Notes: generated by a model from the letters alone, not told the origin. A stretch of 64,000 nt of DNA from Amycolatopsis bartoniae (GCF_014191255.1 NZ_JACHWH010000013.1:61766-125765), one strand, 5' to 3'. Counted from the stretch's first letter, positions 42,210-51,833 are shown. Numbers and translations are program-made.

Positions 42210-43463
42210 ATGGAGCAGCAGCGGGACGACAGCGGCCTCGGTCCGGTCGGCACCGACCCGGACCGTTTGAAGGTGCTCGACATCGGGACATTGGTCGGCG
42301 GTCCGTTCGCCGCGGCGATCCTCGGTGACCTCGGCGCCGAGGTGATCAAGGTCGAGCCCCCGGGCCGGGGTGATTTCATCCGTTCGATCGGGCACGGCAA
42401 GCCCGGCAACTCCTGGCACTGGCAGGTGCACGGGCGCAACAAGCGTTCGATCACGCTCGACCTGCGGCGCCCGGAGGGGCAGGCGGTGCTGCGCCGGCTG
42501 GTCGGCTGGGCGGACGTCCTGGTCGAGAACATGCGCCCGGGCACCATGTCGGGCTGGGGGCTCGGCTACCCGGACCTGTCCGCGATCAACCCCCGTCTGG
42601 TGTACCTCAGCGTGTCCGGGTGGGGTCAGAGCGGGCCCTACTCCGAACAGCCCTCCTACGAGTTCGCGGCCGCGGCATTCGCCGGGCTGACCTACGTCAC
42701 CGGCTTCCCGGACCGTCCGCCGGTGCTCCCTGGTGTCGCGATCATGGACCACACCTCGGCGATGTTCGGCGTCATCGGCGTGCTGGAAGCGATCCGCCGT
42801 CGTGAGGCCGCCGGCCCGCACGGCCGCGGGGCACACATCGACGTCGCCCTCTACGAGCCGGCGATCCGCATGGCCAACGAGCTCATCGCCTCCTACAGCG
42901 TCACCGGGCGGCCGCACGAGCGCGAGGGCAGCATCCCGTCGGGCAGCGCGGATCCGCACATCTCCTACGGATACGTGTACGAGACCGCCGACCGACGCTA
43001 CATCGCCTGTTTCTCGTCCACCCGAGCGCAGTTCGAGCGCCTGGTGACGCTGATCGGACGGCCCGATTTCGCGACCGACTCCCGGCTCGCGACCGAGAAA
43101 CAGCGGCTCTACACGGGTTTCCCGATCGTGGACGAGGTGCTGCGTGCGTGGATCCGGGAGCGGAAGCTGGACGAGGTGCTGGCGGCGCTGCGGAAGGCCG
43201 AGGTGGCGTGCGCGGCGGTCAACGGGCCGGCGGAGATCATCGCCGACGAGCACGTCGTCGCCCGCGGCAACCTCGTCGAGCTCGACGACGGCGAGGGCGG
43301 GAAGACGGTGGTGCAGGCCCCCATCCCGCGGTTCGACGGCGAGGTGCCGCCGGTGCGGTGGCCGGCGCAGAAGCTCGGCGCCTCCAACGACGCCGTCTAC
43401 CGCGGCCTGCTCGGCATGTCCGACGCGGAGATCGAGACCCTGCGTGATGCGGGAGTGATCTGA
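42210..43463 (+). CDS. Family III CoA-transferase
   Basis: 417 residues, CaiB/BaiF family: KVLDIGTLVGGPFAAAILGD, GAEVIKVEPPGRGDFIR, NKRSITLDLRRPEGQAV, ENMRPGTMSGWGLGYPDL and YLSVSGWGQSGPYSEQPSYE, with an Asp in AIMDHTSAM at the usual catalytic position. ATG 42210 follows CGAGGAG. Monocistronic, with its own promoter element. It probably transfers CoA to a pathway acid; donor and acceptor unknown. About 400 bp of P450-derived pseudogene lies downstream. Confidence 0.87.
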   Translation: MEQQRDDSGLGPVGTDPDRLKVLDIGTLVGGPFAAAILGDLGAEVIKVEPPGRGDFIRSIGHGKPGNSWHWQVHGRNKRSITLDLRRPEGQAVLRRLVGWADVLVENMRPGTMSGWGLGYPDLSAINPRLVYLSVSGWGQSGPYSEQPSYEFAAAAFAGLTYVTGFPDRPPVLPGVAIMDHTSAMFGVIGVLEAIRRREAAGPHGRGAHIDVALYEPAIRMANELIASYSVTGRPHEREGSIPSGSADPHISYGYVYETADRRYIACFSSTRAQFERLVTLIGRPDFATDSRLATEKQRLYTGFPIVDEVLRAWIRERKLDEVLAALRKAEVACAAVNGPAEIIADEHVVARGNLVELDDGEGGKTVVQAPIPRFDGEVPPVRWPAQKLGASNDAVYRGLLGMSDAEIETLRDAGVI

Positions 43464-43609
43464 GGCGCGGCCGATTGCCGCACCACGTGTCCATGAGGAG
43501 TGCGCACCGCTCACGCCGTCGATGAGGGCGCGGCGCGCTCCCTCATGCCCACCGGTCGCCTCCACGGGCGAGTCAGGAGGACGAGGAATGAGAGCCTACC
43601 GTCCGCGGC
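43464..43609. other. Spacer before the P450 pseudogene
   Basis: About 146 bp after the CoA-transferase stop with no gene or repeat I can support. Its right end may hold unrecognisable upstream parts of the P450 remnant. Confidence 0.35.
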
Positions 43610-44117
43610 GGCACGGCGGACGACCTGACGAGCCACCTCGTGCGCGCCTCGGAGCCCCCTGCTCTCGACGACCACGAGGTGCTGTCCCTCCAGGTCGCGG
43701 TGCTGTTCGGAGGCGTGGGCACCACGGCCGAGGCGATCGCCAGCTCGCTGCTCCGCCTGCAGCACGATGCCGCCCTCCGCGCTCGTCTCGCCGAGGGATC
43801 GCCTCGGCGCGGATGGTGGCCCGGGACACCGGGCCCGGCGGCCAGCGGCCGCACGGAGGACAGCGGATCCTGCTGCTGCTGGGTTCGGCGAACCGGGATG
43901 CCCAGCGGTTCGAGCAGCCCGGCACCGTCCTGCCCGACCGGGAGCGGCGACGGCACGGGGCAAGTGGCTTGCCCGGCTCGAACCCACCACGACGTCGCGC
44001 GCCTCCGTCCGGCGGTTCCCGGACTACCGGATCGACGAGACCGCGGCGGTTCCCTGTGCCGTGCAGTCGATCCACGCCGGGTGGCTCGGCATGCCCGCCG
44101 TTGTCGAAGCGAGTTGA
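43610..44117 (+). pseudogene. Cytochrome P450 pseudogene with two frame changes
   Basis: Three P450 segments occur in order but in three frames. First (about 43610-43798): DDLTSHLVRASEPPALDDHE followed by VLFGGVGTTAEAIASSLL, the I-helix. Second (about 43800-43960): ARMVARDTGPGGQRPHGGQR, then ILLLLGSANRDAQRF and DRERRRHG. Third (to the stop at 44117): LARLEPTTTSRASVRRFPDY then RIDE, the C-terminal end. The K-helix ExxR and the heme cysteine loop are missing, apparently through deletions at the frame changes. The N-terminal half is also absent. A dead gene, probably once part of this catabolic set. Confidence 0.8.
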
Positions 44118-44188
44118 CCAGCCCGGACAGTACGCGGTGCTGCGGCGTCTCCGACGCGCGTCAGCGCCTGGACAAGGGAGTCGAGGGT

Positions 44189-45472
44189 ATGAGCAAACAA
44201 TGGCTACTGGTCGCCGGACTGTGTTTCGCGACCGTGGTGTGCGACGGATACGACCTGGCGGTCTATGGCGCGACCGTGCCCAGCCTGCTCGATTACAAGC
44301 CGTGGGGCATGGACGCGGCGACGGCGGGCGCCATCGGTAGTGGCGCGGTCGCCGGGATGTTGATCGGGGCGCTGCTGGCCGGGGTGGTCACCGACCTGAT
44401 CGGGCGGCGGCGGATGCTGCTGTTCAGCGCGTCGTTGTTCTCGGTGTGCATGGGTCTGTGCGCGATCGCGCCGGGGCCGGCCGTGTTCGGTGTGTGCCGC
44501 GCGTTGTGCGGTCTCGGGCTCGGCGGCGTGATGCCGATCGCGGTCGCGCTCACCATCGAGTTCGCTCCGCACACCAGGCGCAACTTCGCGGTGGCGGTGA
44601 TGAACACCGGCTACGGCGTCGGCATGATCCTGGGCGCGGTGGTGTCGATCGCGCTGGTGCAGTCGGCCGGGTTCCGGGTGATCTACGCGATCGGCGTCAT
44701 TCCGCTGGTCGTGCTGGCACCCGTGGCGTGGCGCTGGCTGCCCGAGTCGCCGGCCTACCTGGCGGCGAAGGGCCGGACGGAGGAAGCCGGTGCGATCGCG
44801 CGGCGGTTCGGCATACCCGTGCCGCAGGCGCCCGAGGCGGCCCGGCGAGCGCGTTTGTCGGCTCTGTTGCGCCGCCCGCAGTTGCGGCCACTGGTGGTGT
44901 TCGCCATGGCGGGCTTGCTGGCGCAGATCCTTGCCTACGGGCTCAACACCTGGCTGCCCGAGATCATGCGGCATGCCGGCTACCCCCTCGGGTCCGCGTT
45001 GGCCATGTTGCTGACCATGTCGGCGGGAGCGGTCGTCGGCGACCTGGTACTGGGCAGGCTGGCCGACCGCTTCGGCGGCCAGCGTGTCCTGGTCGTCGGT
45101 TTCGGCATCGCGGTGTTGTCGTTGCTGCTGCTTTCGGTCGATCCCCCGGTCTGGTTGCTCTACGCCGGTCTGGTGCTGGCGGGGATCGGAACCCAGGGCA
45201 CCATCAGCCTGCTCAACAGCCACTCGGCCACCCGGTTCGACCCCAGCGTCCGTGGTTCCGCGCTCGGCGCGATGATGGGGGTGGCCAAGGTCGGCGGTGT
45301 GGTGGCACCCCTGATCGGCGGCTGGATCGTCGGTGCCGGCCTGGACATGGCTTGGAGCTTCTACGTCTTCGTGCTCCCCGCGGCGGTCGGTGTCGTCGTC
45401 GTGATGCTCGACCGGGCGCGGCAGCGGGTCCCGGCCAGGGTTCTCGCACCGCAACCGGTGGAGAAGAACTGA
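44189..45472 (+). CDS. MFS transporter, aromatic-acid:H+ symporter (AAHS) type
   Basis: 427 residues with about 12 hydrophobic helices. The AAHS start CDGYDLAVYGATVPSLL, the loop motif GVVTDLIGRRRMLLFSASL and the second-half equivalent RLADRFGGQRVL are present. It would import an organic acid with protons across the inner membrane. ATG 44189 follows GGGAG with 8-nt spacing. It sits alone after the P450 pseudogene and ends at the hairpin 45485-45528. The substrate is probably an acid related to this pathway (inference). Confidence 0.87.
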   Translation: MSKQWLLVAGLCFATVVCDGYDLAVYGATVPSLLDYKPWGMDAATAGAIGSGAVAGMLIGALLAGVVTDLIGRRRMLLFSASLFSVCMGLCAIAPGPAVFGVCRALCGLGLGGVMPIAVALTIEFAPHTRRNFAVAVMNTGYGVGMILGAVVSIALVQSAGFRVIYAIGVIPLVVLAPVAWRWLPESPAYLAAKGRTEEAGAIARRFGIPVPQAPEAARRARLSALLRRPQLRPLVVFAMAGLLAQILAYGLNTWLPEIMRHAGYPLGSALAMLLTMSAGAVVGDLVLGRLADRFGGQRVLVVGFGIAVLSLLLLSVDPPVWLLYAGLVLAGIGTQGTISLLNSHSATRFDPSVRGSALGAMMGVAKVGGVVAPLIGGWIVGAGLDMAWSFYVFVLPAAVGVVVVMLDRARQRVPARVLAPQPVEKN

Positions 45473-45484
45473 GGTCCGGACGGC

Positions 45485-45528
45485 GCCACCGCTCCGCACA
45501 GCGTGATCAGCCGGTGCGGAGCGGTGGC
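45485..45528. terminator. Bidirectional hairpin between transporter and GMC genes
   Basis: GCCACCGCTCCGCAC (45485-45499) pairs perfectly with GTGCGGAGCGGTGGC (45514-45528), 15 bp, 14-nt loop. It lies between stops at 45472 (+) and 45575 (-). Confidence 0.7.
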
Positions 45529-45574
45529 TCGTTCCGGGTGACCGCCGACCCGTGACAGAGCCTCGGACCGGCCG

Positions 45575-47206
45575 TTACCGGGCGCTGGTCAGCACGTGAT
45601 CGGCGGCCTTCTCACCGATCATGATCGTCGCGGCGTTGGTGTTGCCGCTGGGCAGCGTGGGCATGACCGAGGCATCCGCGACCCGCAGCCCGTCGACGCC
45701 GGTGACCTTGAGCCCGGGGTCGACGACAGCCTCGGGGCCGGACCCCATTCGGCAGGTTCCGGCGGCGTGCTGCCCGCCGTAGCTGGTCCGCTTGATCACC
45801 TCGGCGAGCTCCTCGTCGCTCTGCGCAGAAGGGCCGGGGGAGACCTCCGCGCGGAGGTACTTGCGGAACGCCGGCGCCGCCGTGACCCTCCGCATGAAGC
45901 GGAAGACCTCGACCATCGCCTGCAGGTCGCGCGGATCGCCGTACATCGGGCGGTCGATGCGGGGCGGTGCCAGGGGATCGGCGGACCGCAACGTGATGCT
46001 GCCGCGGCCGTGCGGGTGCACCGGGCAGAGCAGGGCGCGACCCACCGCGTTCTTCGCCAGCTGCATGGCGTGGACGTCGTGCCCGTCGCCCTTCTTCCGT
46101 TTGGCCTTGCCGTGCTCGAAGCCGAACGGCGCGAACATGACCTCGAAGTCGGTGCGGGTGCTCTCCGGGGAGAAGGTGCCGAACAGCATCGCCTGGGCCG
46201 CCGTGGCGGTCGCGCCGCCCTGCCCGCGCAGCACGAAGTCCAGCCCGTGCCGGACGAACCCCCACGCGTGCAGTTCCTGGTTGAGGCTGGGGACGTTGAC
46301 CTCGAACGACATCGGCGCGCAGGCGTGCTCCTGGAGGTTGCGGCCCACGCCGGGCACGTCCGCGAGCACCGGGACGCCGTGCTCGCGCAGGTGGTCCGCC
46401 GGCCCGATCCCGGAGAGCATCAGCAGGCGCGGGCTGGCGATCGCGCCGGCGCTGAGCACGACCTCGCCGGCGCAACGGACCTGCGTCACGGTGTTCCCGC
46501 GGCGGACTTCCACGCCCGCCGCGCGTCCGCCTTCGACGAGCACGCGCAGCACCTGCGCGTGCGTCCAGACCGTGCAGTTGCGGCGCCGCCGGGCGCGGGC
46601 GAGGTGGCCCCGCGCGGTGCTCCACCGGAGGCCGCGCCGCTGGGACACCTGTGTCCGCGCCGCGCCGATCTGGCGTTCGCCGTTGTAGTCCGGGTTGAAC
46701 GGCAGACCTGCCTGGGTCGCGGCCATCAGGAAGGCGTCGTTGAGCGGGTGCCGCACGCCGACCGGCGCCACGTGCTGCGGACCGGTGCCGCCGCGGAAGC
46801 GGTCACTGCCACCGCGGTAGGTCTCGGCTCGCCGGAAGTAGGGCAGCACGTCGGCGTATCCCCACCCCGTGGCGCCGAGTTTCTCCCACTCGTCGAAATC
46901 CGCCGGGTCACCGCGGACCCAGATCATCCCGTTGACGGAGCTGCTGCCGCCGAGCACCTTGCCCGCGGCCCACTTGTCGGTACGGCCGCCGAGCGAGGCG
47001 TCGGGCTCGGCGCTGTAGTTCCAGTCCAGACCGCGGGGCATGCGGTAGAGGCCGACCGGCAGCTGCACCATCGGGTGCAGGTCGGACCCGCCCGCCTCCA
47101 GCACCAGTACCCGGTTGCCCGGTGACTCCGACAACCGGTCCGCGAGTACGCAGCCCGCCGAACCGGCACCGACGACGATGTAATCCCATTCCTGGTGGAC
47201 TGTCAC
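45575..47206 (-). CDS. GMC-family FAD alcohol dehydrogenase/oxidase
   Basis: 543 residues. FAD-binding YIVVGAGSAGCVLADRLSES, GKVLGGSSSVNGMIWVRG, the second GMC signature GAIASPRLLMLSGIGP, and a C-terminal HAAGTCRMG plus NTNAATIMIGEKAAD with the active-site His/Asn. It oxidises an alcohol to an aldehyde or ketone, like choline dehydrogenase and alkanol dehydrogenases. GTG start with GGAG upstream. It is the last gene of the P450-ALDH-GMC operon, which forms a complete methyl-to-carboxyl oxidation set (inference). Confidence 0.88.
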   Translation of the reverse strand: MTVHQEWDYIVVGAGSAGCVLADRLSESPGNRVLVLEAGGSDLHPMVQLPVGLYRMPRGLDWNYSAEPDASLGGRTDKWAAGKVLGGSSSVNGMIWVRGDPADFDEWEKLGATGWGYADVLPYFRRAETYRGGSDRFRGGTGPQHVAPVGVRHPLNDAFLMAATQAGLPFNPDYNGERQIGAARTQVSQRRGLRWSTARGHLARARRRRNCTVWTHAQVLRVLVEGGRAAGVEVRRGNTVTQVRCAGEVVLSAGAIASPRLLMLSGIGPADHLREHGVPVLADVPGVGRNLQEHACAPMSFEVNVPSLNQELHAWGFVRHGLDFVLRGQGGATATAAQAMLFGTFSPESTRTDFEVMFAPFGFEHGKAKRKKGDGHDVHAMQLAKNAVGRALLCPVHPHGRGSITLRSADPLAPPRIDRPMYGDPRDLQAMVEVFRFMRRVTAAPAFRKYLRAEVSPGPSAQSDEELAEVIKRTSYGGQHAAGTCRMGSGPEAVVDPGLKVTGVDGLRVADASVMPTLPSGNTNAATIMIGEKAADHVLTSAR

Positions 47207-47236
47207 GATTTCTCCGATCGCGATGCGGGGAGCGGC

Positions 47237-48688
47237 TCAGGAGGAGGCGCGCGGGTCGTTGATCGTCCGGTACTCGAGGAACTCCCCGAGCCCTTCCGGT
47301 CCGAACTCGCGGCCGAGTCCGCTGGCCTTGAGCCCGCCGAAGGGCGCGGCGGTGTTGGTCAGGTAGCCGTTGATCGTGAAGGTGCCGCTCTCGACACGCC
47401 GGGCGACCGCGAGCGCGCGCTCCGGGTCGGCGGTGAACACCGCGCCGTGCAGGCCGTAGTCCGAGTCGTTGGCGATGGCGACGGCCGCTTCGTCGCCACC
47501 GTCGAACGGGATCACCGACAGGACGGGCCCGAAGATCTCCTCCTGCGCGACGCGCATGGAGTTGTCCACGCCGGTGAAGACGGTCGGCTCGACGTACCAC
47601 CCGCGGGGCAGGTCGGCCGGCCGTCCGCCGCCGCACGCGACCGTGGCGCCTTCGGCGCGCCCGGCCTCGATGTAGCTCTCCACCCGCGCGCGCTGCGTGG
47701 CCGAGGCCATCGGGCCGATCTGGGTCTTCGGATCGGCCGGATCGCCGACGACGAGCCCCTTGACCCCGTCGATGAGCGCGTCCACCACCTCGTCATGGCG
47801 GGACCTGTGCACGACCAGCCGGGTCAGCGCGTTGCACGCCTGACCGCTGTTGTAGAACGACCCGGCGAGCAGTGCCGGCACCAGCACGTCCACCTCGACG
47901 TCGTCGAGGGCGAGTGCCGCAGACTTGCCCCCGAGCTCGAGGCTCACCCGCTTGAGGTGCTCGCCGCAGGTGGCGGCGATCCGGCGGCCCGCGGCCGTGC
48001 TGCCCGTGAACGTCACCTTGTCGATCCCCGGGTGGGCGACGAGGTGCTGCCCGGCGTCGCGGTCGGCGGGCAGGATGCTCACGACCCCGTCGGGAATGCC
48101 GGCCCGCTGGAGCAGCTCGCCGAGCACGAACCCGGTCAGCGGGGTCTCCACGGCCGGTTTGGCCACGACCGAACACCCGGTCAGCAGCGCCGGGACGACC
48201 TTGACCAGGGACAGGAACAGCGGCCCGTTCCACGGCGAGATCGCGGCCACCACACCGACCGGCTCCCGCAGGATCCACGCCGGCCCGCGCGGACCCGGCC
48301 TGCGCTCTTCGAGCGTCAGCTTCTCGTAGGCGTCGGCGAACGAGCGGACGAGGCCGATGGCCCCGGCCTGGCTGCCCTTCGACATCGTGATCGGGGAGCC
48401 CATTTCGCTCGTGACGCGCTGGGCCAGGTCGTCGGCGTGCTCCGCGAGCAGGTCGGCCAGCCGGCGGACCGCCGAGATCCGCTCGTCCGGTGGGGCGTCG
48501 CGCCACGCCCGCCGCCGCCACGACTCCCGCGCGGCGTCGACGGCTCGGTCCACGTCGGCGGCGGTGACGCGGGGGATCCGCGCGACGACCTCCTCGGTCG
48601 TGGGGGAGACGACCTCGACCTTCTCGGGGCTCGCGGGTTCGGTCCAGCGGCCGCCGATCAGGATCCGGTCGTAGTCATATCCAGGCAC
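47237..48688 (-). CDS. NAD(P)-dependent aldehyde dehydrogenase
   Basis: 483 residues. ISPWNGPLFLSLVKVVPALL cofactor site, VTFTGSTAAGRRIAATC, general-base Glu in LELGGKSA, and catalytic Cys in YNSGQACNALTR; the C-terminal PFGGLKASGLGREFGPEGL is standard. It oxidises an aldehyde to the acid. GTG at 48686-48688 follows GAGGAAG. It is flanked by the P450 (upstream) and the GMC oxidoreductase (downstream) in one operon, so it likely acts on the aldehyde formed from the P450-made alcohol. Confidence 0.9.
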   Translation of the reverse strand: MPGYDYDRILIGGRWTEPASPEKVEVVSPTTEEVVARIPRVTAADVDRAVDAARESWRRRAWRDAPPDERISAVRRLADLLAEHADDLAQRVTSEMGSPITMSKGSQAGAIGLVRSFADAYEKLTLEERRPGPRGPAWILREPVGVVAAISPWNGPLFLSLVKVVPALLTGCSVVAKPAVETPLTGFVLGELLQRAGIPDGVVSILPADRDAGQHLVAHPGIDKVTFTGSTAAGRRIAATCGEHLKRVSLELGGKSAALALDDVEVDVLVPALLAGSFYNSGQACNALTRLVVHRSRHDEVVDALIDGVKGLVVGDPADPKTQIGPMASATQRARVESYIEAGRAEGATVACGGGRPADLPRGWYVEPTVFTGVDNSMRVAQEEIFGPVLSVIPFDGGDEAAVAIANDSDYGLHGAVFTADPERALAVARRVESGTFTINGYLTNTAAPFGGLKASGLGREFGPEGLGEFLEYRTINDPRASS

Positions 48689-48744
48689 TGCGCTTCCTCG
48701 ATTCTTCGCCGGTCTGCCCGGCCGGGAGACGGTTCGGCCGGGGC

Positions 48745-50031
48745 TCAGACGTCCCACTCGACGGGGATCGTCGACGGGTTGCGGAAGGTGGAGCCCTCGA
48801 TGGTCAGCGGGCCGCGGCCGGCCGGGAGACGCACTCCCGGGAGCCGGTCCAGCACCGCGTTCATCGCGAGCGTGATCTCCGTCCGGGCCACGTGCATGCC
48901 GATGCAGAGGTGGGCGCCGAAGCCGAAGGCGAGGTGGCCGCGAGGCTTGCGGCGGATGTCGAAGCGGTGTGGGTCCTCGTAGCGCGCCGGATCCCGGTTC
49001 GCGGCGGCGATGCACAGGTTGATGCCCGAGCCCGCCGGGATGTGCACGCCGTCGATTTCGACGTCGGCCTTGGTGAGGCGGTAGTTGAACTGGGTGGGAG
49101 ACTCCCAGCGCAGAGCCTCTTCGACCGCCTGGGGCAGCAGGGTGCGGTTGTGACGCAGCAGGTCGAGCTGCTCCGGGTCGTTGAGCAGGCCGACCAGGAG
49201 CGAGCCGAGACCACGGGTGGTCGTTTCCCCGCCCGCCACGAGCAGCACGCGCAGGAACGCCAGGATCTCGTCGTCGGTGAGCGGGTGCTCGCCGTCGACC
49301 CGGGCGTCGATCAGCACGTCGACGGTGGTGTTCCCGGGTTCGCGCCGGCGCCGGTCGATCACCTCGCCGAACAGTCCGGCCAGACGTCGCGAGGCGGCGC
49401 CGGCGATGTCGGGGCGGGTCTTGACGAGCTGGAGCCCCACGGCGAGCCGGGTGAACTCCCCGAGCAGCCCGGTGTCGAGGCCGATGATCTCGTGCACGAC
49501 CCGGATGGGCAGCCAGAGTGCGAACTCCCGCATCAGGTCCGCTGAACCACGTTGGGCGAACTGGGCGAAGACCTCCTGGACCACCGGGTCGACGATCTCG
49601 TCCCGCCAGCGGGTGAACTGCTTCTTGGTGAAGGCCTCGGTCAGCAGCCGGCGCAGCCGGGTGTGCTCGGGCGGGTCGAACGTGATGAGGCTGTTCCCCT
49701 GGACGCGCCCGACGGTTTCCTGCAGCACGGTCGAGCTGAAGATCTCCGGGTGGCGGTAGGCCTGCGCGCAGGCGTCGTGGCTGAGGAAGGTGAAGACCTT
49801 CCTGTCGCTGTCGCCCGCCGCGTTCGCCATCGAGTACGGCAGCTGGAATACGTCGGTGAGCACGTCACCCCGGTAGACCGAGCCCTGCCCGCGTAGTTCG
49901 TCATAGATCGGGTGCGGGTCGTGGAGCGAGTCGTCGGACGTCTTCAGCGCCTTCTCGTACTCCGCGTCGAGGTCGTGGTCGCGGTACGTGGCCCACGGGG
50001 CGGGGCCCGGCGCGGCGGTTGCTGCGGACAC
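48745..50031 (-). CDS. Cytochrome P450 monooxygenase
   Basis: 428 residues. I-helix LLVAGGETTTR, K-helix VEEALR, and heme loop LAFGFGAHLCIGMHVAR with the axial Cys. First gene of the P450-ALDH-GMC operon; in this setting it probably hydroxylates a methyl or methylene carbon. GTG at 50029-50031 has AAGGGAGAG upstream. An element AGTATCCT at 50074-50081 lies 42 nt upstream. Electron-transfer partners are not in the window. Confidence 0.92.
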   Translation of the reverse strand: MSAATAAPGPAPWATYRDHDLDAEYEKALKTSDDSLHDPHPIYDELRGQGSVYRGDVLTDVFQLPYSMANAAGDSDRKVFTFLSHDACAQAYRHPEIFSSTVLQETVGRVQGNSLITFDPPEHTRLRRLLTEAFTKKQFTRWRDEIVDPVVQEVFAQFAQRGSADLMREFALWLPIRVVHEIIGLDTGLLGEFTRLAVGLQLVKTRPDIAGAASRRLAGLFGEVIDRRRREPGNTTVDVLIDARVDGEHPLTDDEILAFLRVLLVAGGETTTRGLGSLLVGLLNDPEQLDLLRHNRTLLPQAVEEALRWESPTQFNYRLTKADVEIDGVHIPAGSGINLCIAAANRDPARYEDPHRFDIRRKPRGHLAFGFGAHLCIGMHVARTEITLAMNAVLDRLPGVRLPAGRGPLTIEGSTFRNPSTIPVEWDV

Positions 50032-50073
50032 TTCACTCTCCCTTGAGTGACGTCGGTCGAAGCACCTTACAAA

Positions 50074-50081
50074 AGTATCCT
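50074..50081. promoter_or_regulatory. AGTATACT-type element (AGTATCCT) for the P450-ALDH-GMC operon
   Basis: Plus-strand AAAAGTATCCTCTTTTTC; on the minus strand GAGGATACTTTTG. GATACT is the -10-like core, 42 nt upstream of the GTG at 50031. Confidence 0.6.
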
Positions 50082-50228
50082 CTTTTTCACCAGGACTGTG
50101 CTTGGCGCAGGACGTGACGAACGCGCCCCGGCTCGCGATGGAGGCCGTGCGCAGCCGCCGTCCCGGCGCCACAGGGAGGGATCACCGTGCGCGTCGGTAA
50201 CCGTTGTGCGCGGGCAGATGGTGGCCGG

Positions 50229-50261
50229 CCGGACGCCGTGGTCACGGACCACGGCGTCCGG
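50229..50261 (-). terminator. Hairpin terminator after the binding-protein gene
   Basis: CCGGACGCCGTGGT pairs perfectly with ACCACGGCGTCCGG, 14 bp, 5-nt loop, 24 nt past the stop of the lipoprotein gene at 50286. Confidence 0.7.
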
Positions 50262-50285
50262 CGGTAGCCCGCACCTGTCACACGC

Positions 50286-51833
50286 TCACGCCGCGACCTT
50301 CATCAGCGTGCGGACGTCGGCCGGGTTGAGGACGTCACTCATCGGCATCTTGTCGGTTCCGACGACGTCGGCGGCGGCGATGTAGGTGTTGGGCACCCCG
50401 CAGATGACGACGTGCACCGGCTGCGCGACGAGGTCGCGGGAGACCGCCTCGAGCGCCTCCGTCCGTTGTGGACTTCCCAGCGGTGGCTGCCCGGCGGCCG
50501 CGAGCAGGCCGGCCAGCTGCGGCGAAGCCCCTCCGGGCGCGTCCGGGCCGGCGTAGTTGAGCTGGAGCTGCAGTAGCGGGTCCACCTCGGCGTTGACCTG
50601 CTGCAGCAGCGCGGCGAAGTGGCCGGACCGGAACTCCGGCCTGGCCGAGCGGCCGTCGATGGAGTTGATCCGCATCGTCACGCCGATCTCGGCGAGCTGC
50701 GGCTGCAGCGCTGCCGCGAGCGTGGCGGCCGCGGTCCCGTTGGCCACCACGGTGGGCAGGACGAGCCCCGGTGCCCGTGCCGCGATGGTCGCCCGGGCCT
50801 GCGCGACGTCGGGGCCGCCCGCCGGTGCGTTGTCGAGGTGGCCGGGGCCGGCGGCGAGCGGCTGGACGGACGGCGGGCACATCCCGCCCAGCAAGGAGTT
50901 GTTCAGCAGGTTCCGGTCGATGGCCGCGCTCAGTGCCTGGCGGACCTGCGGGTCGTCGAGCGGCTTGACGCGGGTGTCGAGGTTCAGGGCGAACACCGAC
51001 CGGGTCGGCACCTGGGTGACCCGGTAGGCGGGGTCGCTCTGGAACTGCTTGATCTCCGCGGCGGCGTCGAGGTTGACGAAGGCCCAGTCGATCTCACCCG
51101 ACCGCAGGGCGTTGAGCCGGGTCGACGTCGTCGGAATCGCGACGACGTCGAAACCGGCGGCCCGCGGGCCGCGGTCCCAGTAGCCGTCGTAGCGGGTGAA
51201 GGACACGCGGTCCTGGCCTGCCCGGTCGAGCCGGTACGGACCGGAGCCGACGGGCTCGGTGCCCAGCCGGCCGAACGCCGACGGCGCCGCGATCGAGAGC
51301 GCGACACTGGTGAGCTCGGCGGGCAGCGCGGGGTCGGGGGCGGCGAGGTCGAGGACCACCGCGGTGCCCTCGGCGCGGACCGCGGTCACGCCCGCGAGGC
51401 GAGACGAGGCGACCGCCTTGCCGCTGGTGCGTGCTCGTTCCAGGTTCGCCACCACCGCCGCGGCGTCGATCGGCGAACCGTCCTGGAAGGTCGCGCCCGG
51501 GCGGATGTCCAGGCGGACCGAGCGGCCGTCAGCGGAGACGGTGTAGCCCGTCGCGAGCTGGGGGACGATCTCGCCGTTCGCGCCGACCGTCAGCAGACGG
51601 TCGTAGAGCAGCGAGAAGTACATGTTGTCCGCGACCTCGTTCACGGTGGCGATCGGGTCCCATTGGCTGGCCGGCACGCTCATGGCGACGGTGACGCGCG
51701 CGGCCGGGTCGCCGTCGCGTGCCGTCCCGGTGCCGCTCTCGGTAGCGGGCACGCAGGCGGCGAGCACCGCGACCAGCAGGCCGGCGAGTGCGGCCCGCGC
51801 GAGCCCGGAATACCGGGCGGACGTCGTTGTCAC
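50286..51833 (-). CDS. Substrate-binding lipoprotein of an oligopeptide-type ABC importer (orphan 1)
   Basis: 515 residues. An N-terminal hydrophobic segment ends in LLVAVLAAC, a lipobox for lipid anchoring. The mature part has family-5 blocks such as LYDRLLTVGANGEIVPQLA, IRPGATFQDGSPIDAAAVV and VGSGPYRLDRAGQDRVSFTR. No permease or ATPase is adjacent, so it may serve the importer at 14099-18004. GTG at 51831-51833 has AAAGGAGG upstream. It is divergent from the CoA-transferase at 51911, with one element between. It is paralogous to 54828-56378. Confidence 0.88.
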   Translation of the reverse strand: MTTTSARYSGLARAALAGLLVAVLAACVPATESGTGTARDGDPAARVTVAMSVPASQWDPIATVNEVADNMYFSLLYDRLLTVGANGEIVPQLATGYTVSADGRSVRLDIRPGATFQDGSPIDAAAVVANLERARTSGKAVASSRLAGVTAVRAEGTAVVLDLAAPDPALPAELTSVALSIAAPSAFGRLGTEPVGSGPYRLDRAGQDRVSFTRYDGYWDRGPRAAGFDVVAIPTTSTRLNALRSGEIDWAFVNLDAAAEIKQFQSDPAYRVTQVPTRSVFALNLDTRVKPLDDPQVRQALSAAIDRNLLNNSLLGGMCPPSVQPLAAGPGHLDNAPAGGPDVAQARATIAARAPGLVLPTVVANGTAAATLAAALQPQLAEIGVTMRINSIDGRSARPEFRSGHFAALLQQVNAEVDPLLQLQLNYAGPDAPGGASPQLAGLLAAAGQPPLGSPQRTEALEAVSRDLVAQPVHVVICGVPNTYIAAADVVGTDKMPMSDVLNPADVRTLMKVAA

